Shown: one piece after another, positions 5,681-7,765 of the stretch
How positions within the stretch are numbered: position 1 is the first letter of the stretch
How the letters are laid out: each line of letters begins with the position of its first letter
Assembly: GCA_003520965.1 (NCBI GenBank)
Contig: DOTU01000042.1
Span: 1-7,765 of the forward strand
DNA length: 7,765 nt
DNA from: Candidatus Zixiibacteriota bacterium
GTDB taxonomy: Bacteria; Zixibacteria; MSB-5A5; UBA10806
Direction of reading: 5' to 3'
Translations under genes and position numbers: made by a program
Notes under the pieces: generated by a model
Databases searched by the model: none
Seen by the model: only the letters and a program-made list of their open reading frames with translations
Told to the model about the DNA's origin: nothing

Positions 5681-5903
5681 AATAAATACATCTTTGTGGA
5701 TGGCACATATAATTATGTACCATCTCAATATTAACCGATTCAATCATTACCTTGTTGTAGGGTGACAGTTTATTGTGCCCAGCGTCTTTTATATTTAGAC
5801 GCTCAACCCACAACTCACAACTTCACTGAAACCTTGCCTTGATATCCCCGTAATGCTATCTTGAGAGCGCCCCGGGCGATAATGCCGGGGCATTTTGATA
5901 TTT
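5681..5903 (+). promoter_or_regulatory. Structured leader region upstream of the MATE gene
   Basis: These 223 nt hold several stems in a row. GATGG-C-ACATA (5699-5709) pairs with TATGT-A-CCATC (5714-5724). GGG and ACA in 5760-5767 pair with TGT and CCC in 5774-5780, weakly. AGCGTCT (5781-5787) pairs with AGACGCT (5797-5803). A terminator-like hairpin ends the series at 5869-5891. I recognise no known riboswitch class. The region also serves as the 3' flank of rnhB, so some stems may terminate that transcript. Confidence 0.4.
5869..5903 (+). terminator. Terminator-like hairpin abutting the MATE start codon
   Basis: GCCCCGG (5869-5875) pairs with CCGGGGC (5885-5891) around a 9-nt loop, and ATTTTGATATTT leads straight into ATG 5904. 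It may end the rnhB transcript, or regulate the MATE gene by attenuation or by blocking initiation. No ordinary SD precedes the ATG: the only G-run (GGGG, 5887-5890) is inside this stem. Confidence 0.5.
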
Positions 5904-7247
5904 ATGGCACGAGATTTAACACAAGGGTCGATACCCCGTCACGTCGTCGCGCTGGCAATTCCCGCGCTGTTCTCGATGTTTGCCATTGTGCTCAACAACC
6001 TGATTGACACCGGTTTGGTCGGCCATCTCGGCGCGGCGCAGGTGGCAGCGGTTGGTTCGGCAGGCTTTGTCGTTTGGCTAATATTCTCGATCATGGATAT
6101 CTTTGCGGTCGGGACTGTAGCCTTGATCTCCCGTCACGTCGGCGCTGGTGAGTATGAGGCCGCCTCCGAAAAATCGAAACATATCATCAAATTCTCAGCC
6201 CTGTTTTCGATTGTCTTCGCGGTATTGGGCGTCATCTTCTCCCACAATATTTATCACATGTTGCATCTTGCTCCCGATGTCGAGCGCATGGGACGGATCT
6301 ATCTTCAGATAATCTTCCTTGCCGCGCCATCCCTTTTTATTGCCGAAACGATTGGCGCAATATTCCGCGCGATGGGGGATACCACTACTCCGATGATCGT
6401 TATGATTACCGCTGTCGGAACCAATATCATCCTGGATATCCTATTGATTTACGGCGTCTGGATTTTTCCCCGCTTGGAAACAATGGGCGCCGCCATCGCC
6501 ACATCCACAGCGCATACCCTCGCTCTTGGTTTGGGCTTTTATTTTGTGCTCAAAGGGAAAATTCCATTTCGCATTCTGCCGTCAATCAAAGGCAAAATCG
6601 ATTTTTCAATTATCTGGAAAATGGTTAAGATTGGGCTGCCAACCTCGCTGGCCTCAATAAATTTCTCATTCGTTTATCTGGCTATGACCAGAATCATGTC
6701 CGAGTTCGGCACCGTAGCCGTGGCCGCCATCCCGGTTGGCAACCGCGCCGAATCGATCTCCTATATGACCTGCTTCGGATTCTATATCGCCGCTTCAACT
6801 ATTGTGGGACAAAACCTCGGCGCCAAACAACCTGAGCGTGCCTCTAAAGGAGCCTGGATAACGCTTGGTATAATTTCGTCGATCACTTTCATTTACGGCC
6901 TTGCCTTTTATTTCTTTTCCGAGAGCATACCTTCGATATTAACCAGCGATCCCGGAGTAATCAAGATTGCTGGCTCGTATCTGCGCATCATTGCTTTTTC
7001 GCAGGTCTTCATGGCCTTAGAGTTTGTCCTGGAGGGCGCCTTCGCCGGCGCCGGAAACACTTTGCCACCAATGATTGTCTCAATTCCCGGAACGCTCATT
7101 CGCATTCCGCTCTCTTATTTCCTGGCGCTTAAAATGGGATTAGGGCCGTCCGGAATATTCTGGGCAATCACAATTTCGACAATCATAAAGGGCATCGCCA
7201 TCTTCATCTGGTTCAATACCGGCCGTTGGAAAACAAGAGAGATATAA
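5904..7247 (+). CDS. MATE-family multidrug/toxin efflux transporter
   Basis: MATE proteins are inner-membrane antiporters that export cationic drugs, toxins or metabolites in exchange for Na+ or H+. The protein has 447 residues and a hydrophobic pattern fitting 12 membrane helices in two homologous halves. The N-half begins with the family hallmark DLTQGSI and continues LAIPALFSMFAIVLNNLIDTGLVGHLG (17-43), with SRHVGAGEYEAAS in the first loop. The C-half repeats the pattern with GNRAES (279-284) and GQNLGAKQPERA (302-313). The ATG at 5904 is preferred to the upstream TTG at 5895 because MATE proteins usually begin just before DLT-x-GSI. No SD is seen. The gene is 223 nt from rnhB and probably has its own regulation. 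The substrate and coupling ion cannot be judged by eye. Confidence 0.93.
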   Translation: MARDLTQGSIPRHVVALAIPALFSMFAIVLNNLIDTGLVGHLGAAQVAAVGSAGFVVWLIFSIMDIFAVGTVALISRHVGAGEYEAASEKSKHIIKFSALFSIVFAVLGVIFSHNIYHMLHLAPDVERMGRIYLQIIFLAAPSLFIAETIGAIFRAMGDTTTPMIVMITAVGTNIILDILLIYGVWIFPRLETMGAAIATSTAHTLALGLGFYFVLKGKIPFRILPSIKGKIDFSIIWKMVKIGLPTSLASINFSFVYLAMTRIMSEFGTVAVAAIPVGNRAESISYMTCFGFYIAASTIVGQNLGAKQPERASKGAWITLGIISSITFIYGLAFYFFSESIPSILTSDPGVIKIAGSYLRIIAFSQVFMALEFVLEGAFAGAGNTLPPMIVSIPGTLIRIPLSYFLALKMGLGPSGIFWAITISTIIKGIAIFIWFNTGRWKTREI

Positions 7248-7261
7248 TCGAATCATATTGT

Positions 7262-7289
7262 GGTTGGCGTACCTCCCGGTGCGCCAACC
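7262..7289. terminator. Strong hairpin after the MATE gene
   Basis: GGTTGGCGTACC (7262-7273) pairs with GGTGCGCCAACC (7278-7289), a 12-bp stem with one T·G wobble and a TCCC loop, 14 nt after the MATE stop. The tail CACTTTAAAT is a poor U-tract, so it may stabilise the 3' end or be a dispersed palindrome rather than a strict intrinsic terminator. Confidence 0.5.
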
Positions 7290-7450
7290 CACTTTAAATC
7301 CGTGTTTAATAATCATTACAATCAATACTATCGCCTTATTCGATTCCCATCCTGGTTTACATAAACCGTAAAGACGAAACATTTCCCTCCTTTTTACAGT
7401 ATTCTAAATAGGGAAGAAAAGTTTCATTGGATAATTTAAGCCGATATTTC

Positions 7451-7479
7451 TTGACAAAACCATTAATTGATAGTAACTT
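7451..7479 (+). promoter_or_regulatory. Sigma70-type promoter for the aminotransferase
   Basis: An exact TTGACA (7451-7456) is followed after 17 nt by TAACTT (7474-7479), which keeps the key T, A and final T of the -10 hexamer. Transcription would begin near 7486, leaving a leader of about 155 nt before the ATG at 7641. Confidence 0.5.
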
Positions 7480-7488
7480 AGGTCTGTG

Positions 7489-7572
7489 ATGAGGAAACCC
7501 AAAAATAGCGACGTCTCCATGCTGCTGATTCGGCGCATGATGTGGCGCATTTACCTCAAGGGCCAATTGTAA
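7489..7572 (+). CDS. Possible 27-codon leader ORF ahead of the aminotransferase
   Basis: An ATG-to-TAA reading frame begins MRKPKNSDVS and ends IYLKGQL, with arginines at positions 2, 15, 16 and 20 and several lysines. It lies wholly within the predicted aminotransferase leader and starts only a few bases after the predicted transcription start, so it would be almost leaderless. A stem (7519-7522 with 7535-7538, and 7524-7527 with 7531-7534) falls inside it. Small basic leader peptides regulate some arginine and ornithine genes, such as SpeFL upstream of speF. That parallel is inference. It may be a chance ORF. Confidence 0.2.
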   Translation: MRKPKNSDVSMLLIRRMMWRIYLKGQL

Positions 7573-7627
7573 ACTTCCCCTCATTCCTTTACTATTTCCC
7601 GAAAAATCATTTTCATTTTTTAGCGAT

Positions 7628-7634
7628 AAAGGAG
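7628..7634 (+). promoter_or_regulatory. Ribosome binding site of the aminotransferase
   Basis: AAAGGAG is 6 nt before ATG 7641. It fixes the start of the truncated gene at the window edge. Confidence 0.75.
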
Positions 7635-7640
7635 TTTGCC

Positions 7641-7765
7641 ATGACAGACTATAAAACTTTAAATACAGAAAAAATGGGCTTCTCGGATATCTCCGATGAG
7701 GAAATCATTAATTCCGAGAAGATCTATGGCGCTCATCATTATGGCCGCCTGAATCTCGTTGTCCG
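7641..7765 (+). CDS. Class III aminotransferase, probably ornithine aminotransferase (N-terminal fragment)
   Basis: Only the first 41 codons are present; the reading frame is open to the window edge. The stretch SEKIYGAHHYGRLNLVV matches the start of ornithine aminotransferases (RocD/OAT), which have YGAHNYHPLP at the same place shortly after the N-terminus. OAT is a PLP enzyme converting ornithine and 2-oxoglutarate to glutamate semialdehyde and glutamate, linking arginine to proline and glutamate metabolism. The PLP lysine and catalytic core lie beyond the window, so another class III enzyme with a similar N-terminus remains possible. The ATG follows a good SD, and the gene probably has its own promoter at 7451-7479. 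Confidence 0.65.
   Translation, partial: MTDYKTLNTEKMGFSDISDEEIINSEKIYGAHHYGRLNLVV

Larger units (their letters stand above)
7248..7640. other. 393-nt intergenic region before the aminotransferase
   Basis: It contains the hairpin at 7262-7289, a small palindrome GGTTTACATAAACC (7354-7367), a candidate promoter (7451-7479) and a leader with a possible 27-codon ORF (7489-7572). Between 7290 and 7450 I see no gene I can support. Confidence 0.6.

Noticed and set aside
5715..5765. A 16-codon ORF in the MATE leader.
   Set aside because: It has no SD, overlaps a predicted stem and has no distinctive codon run, so it is too short to support.
7140..7382. An 80-codon - strand ORF preceded by AGGAGG 3 nt before its ATG.
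   Set aside because: It overlaps the MATE 3' end by 108 nt on the opposite strand, crosses the 12-bp hairpin, and its product resembles no protein I know. The SD match lies in a pyrimidine-rich stretch and is probably chance.
7486..7500. TGATGAG followed by GAAAC resembles the hammerhead ribozyme core.
   Set aside because: The two boxes are adjacent with no stem II between them, the CUGA start is wrong, and the surrounding stems I and III are absent.

Overview
The window is mostly a conserved housekeeping cluster on the + strand. Its order is ffh (SRP GTPase), rpsP (ribosomal protein S16), khpA (KH-domain RNA-binding protein), rimM (30S maturation), trmD (tRNA m1G37 methyltransferase), rplS (ribosomal protein L19), rnhB (RNase HII). 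A MATE-family exporter follows, and then the first 41 codons of a class III aminotransferase, probably ornithine aminotransferase, cut off by the window edge. On the - strand at the left end lies one small-molecule class I SAM-dependent methyltransferase.

The organism is a bacterium of moderate GC content using ordinary Shine-Dalgarno (SD) initiation: near-perfect AGGAGG sites precede rpsP and khpA, both of which start with GTG. The ffh-rpsP-khpA-rimM-trmD-rplS order is widespread and does not identify a phylum. The TrmD signature CGHYKGVDQR, in place of the proteobacterial CGRYEG form, recalls the Bacteroidetes/FCB side of the tree, and the hairpin-rich intergenic regions suggest an uncultivated FCB-like lineage (e.g. 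Zixibacteria-like). That placement is only a guess.

Layout: 4-1090 holds the methyltransferase gene bracketed by two nearly identical palindromic elements, which looks like an accessory segment. 1091-1334 is the ffh leader region, with an orphan intrinsic terminator followed by a candidate promoter. 1335-4923 is the tight translation/secretion operon, with gaps of 6-44 nt. 4924-5047 carries two strong hairpins. 5048-5680 is rnhB. 5681-5903 is a structured leader ending in a terminator-like hairpin that abuts the MATE start codon. 5904-7247 is the MATE gene, followed by a 12-bp hairpin. 7248-7640 is a long non-coding gap with a good sigma70-type promoter, a roughly 155-nt leader and a possible 27-codon arginine-containing leader ORF in front of the aminotransferase.

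The operon genes act together in making and targeting proteins. S16, L19, RimM and KhpA serve ribosome structure, assembly or RNA binding. TrmD protects the reading frame by modifying tRNA position 37. Ffh delivers nascent membrane proteins. No clearly novel multi-gene system is present. The leads worth a second look are all non-coding: the paired palindromes around the methyltransferase, and the structured leaders of the MATE and aminotransferase genes.
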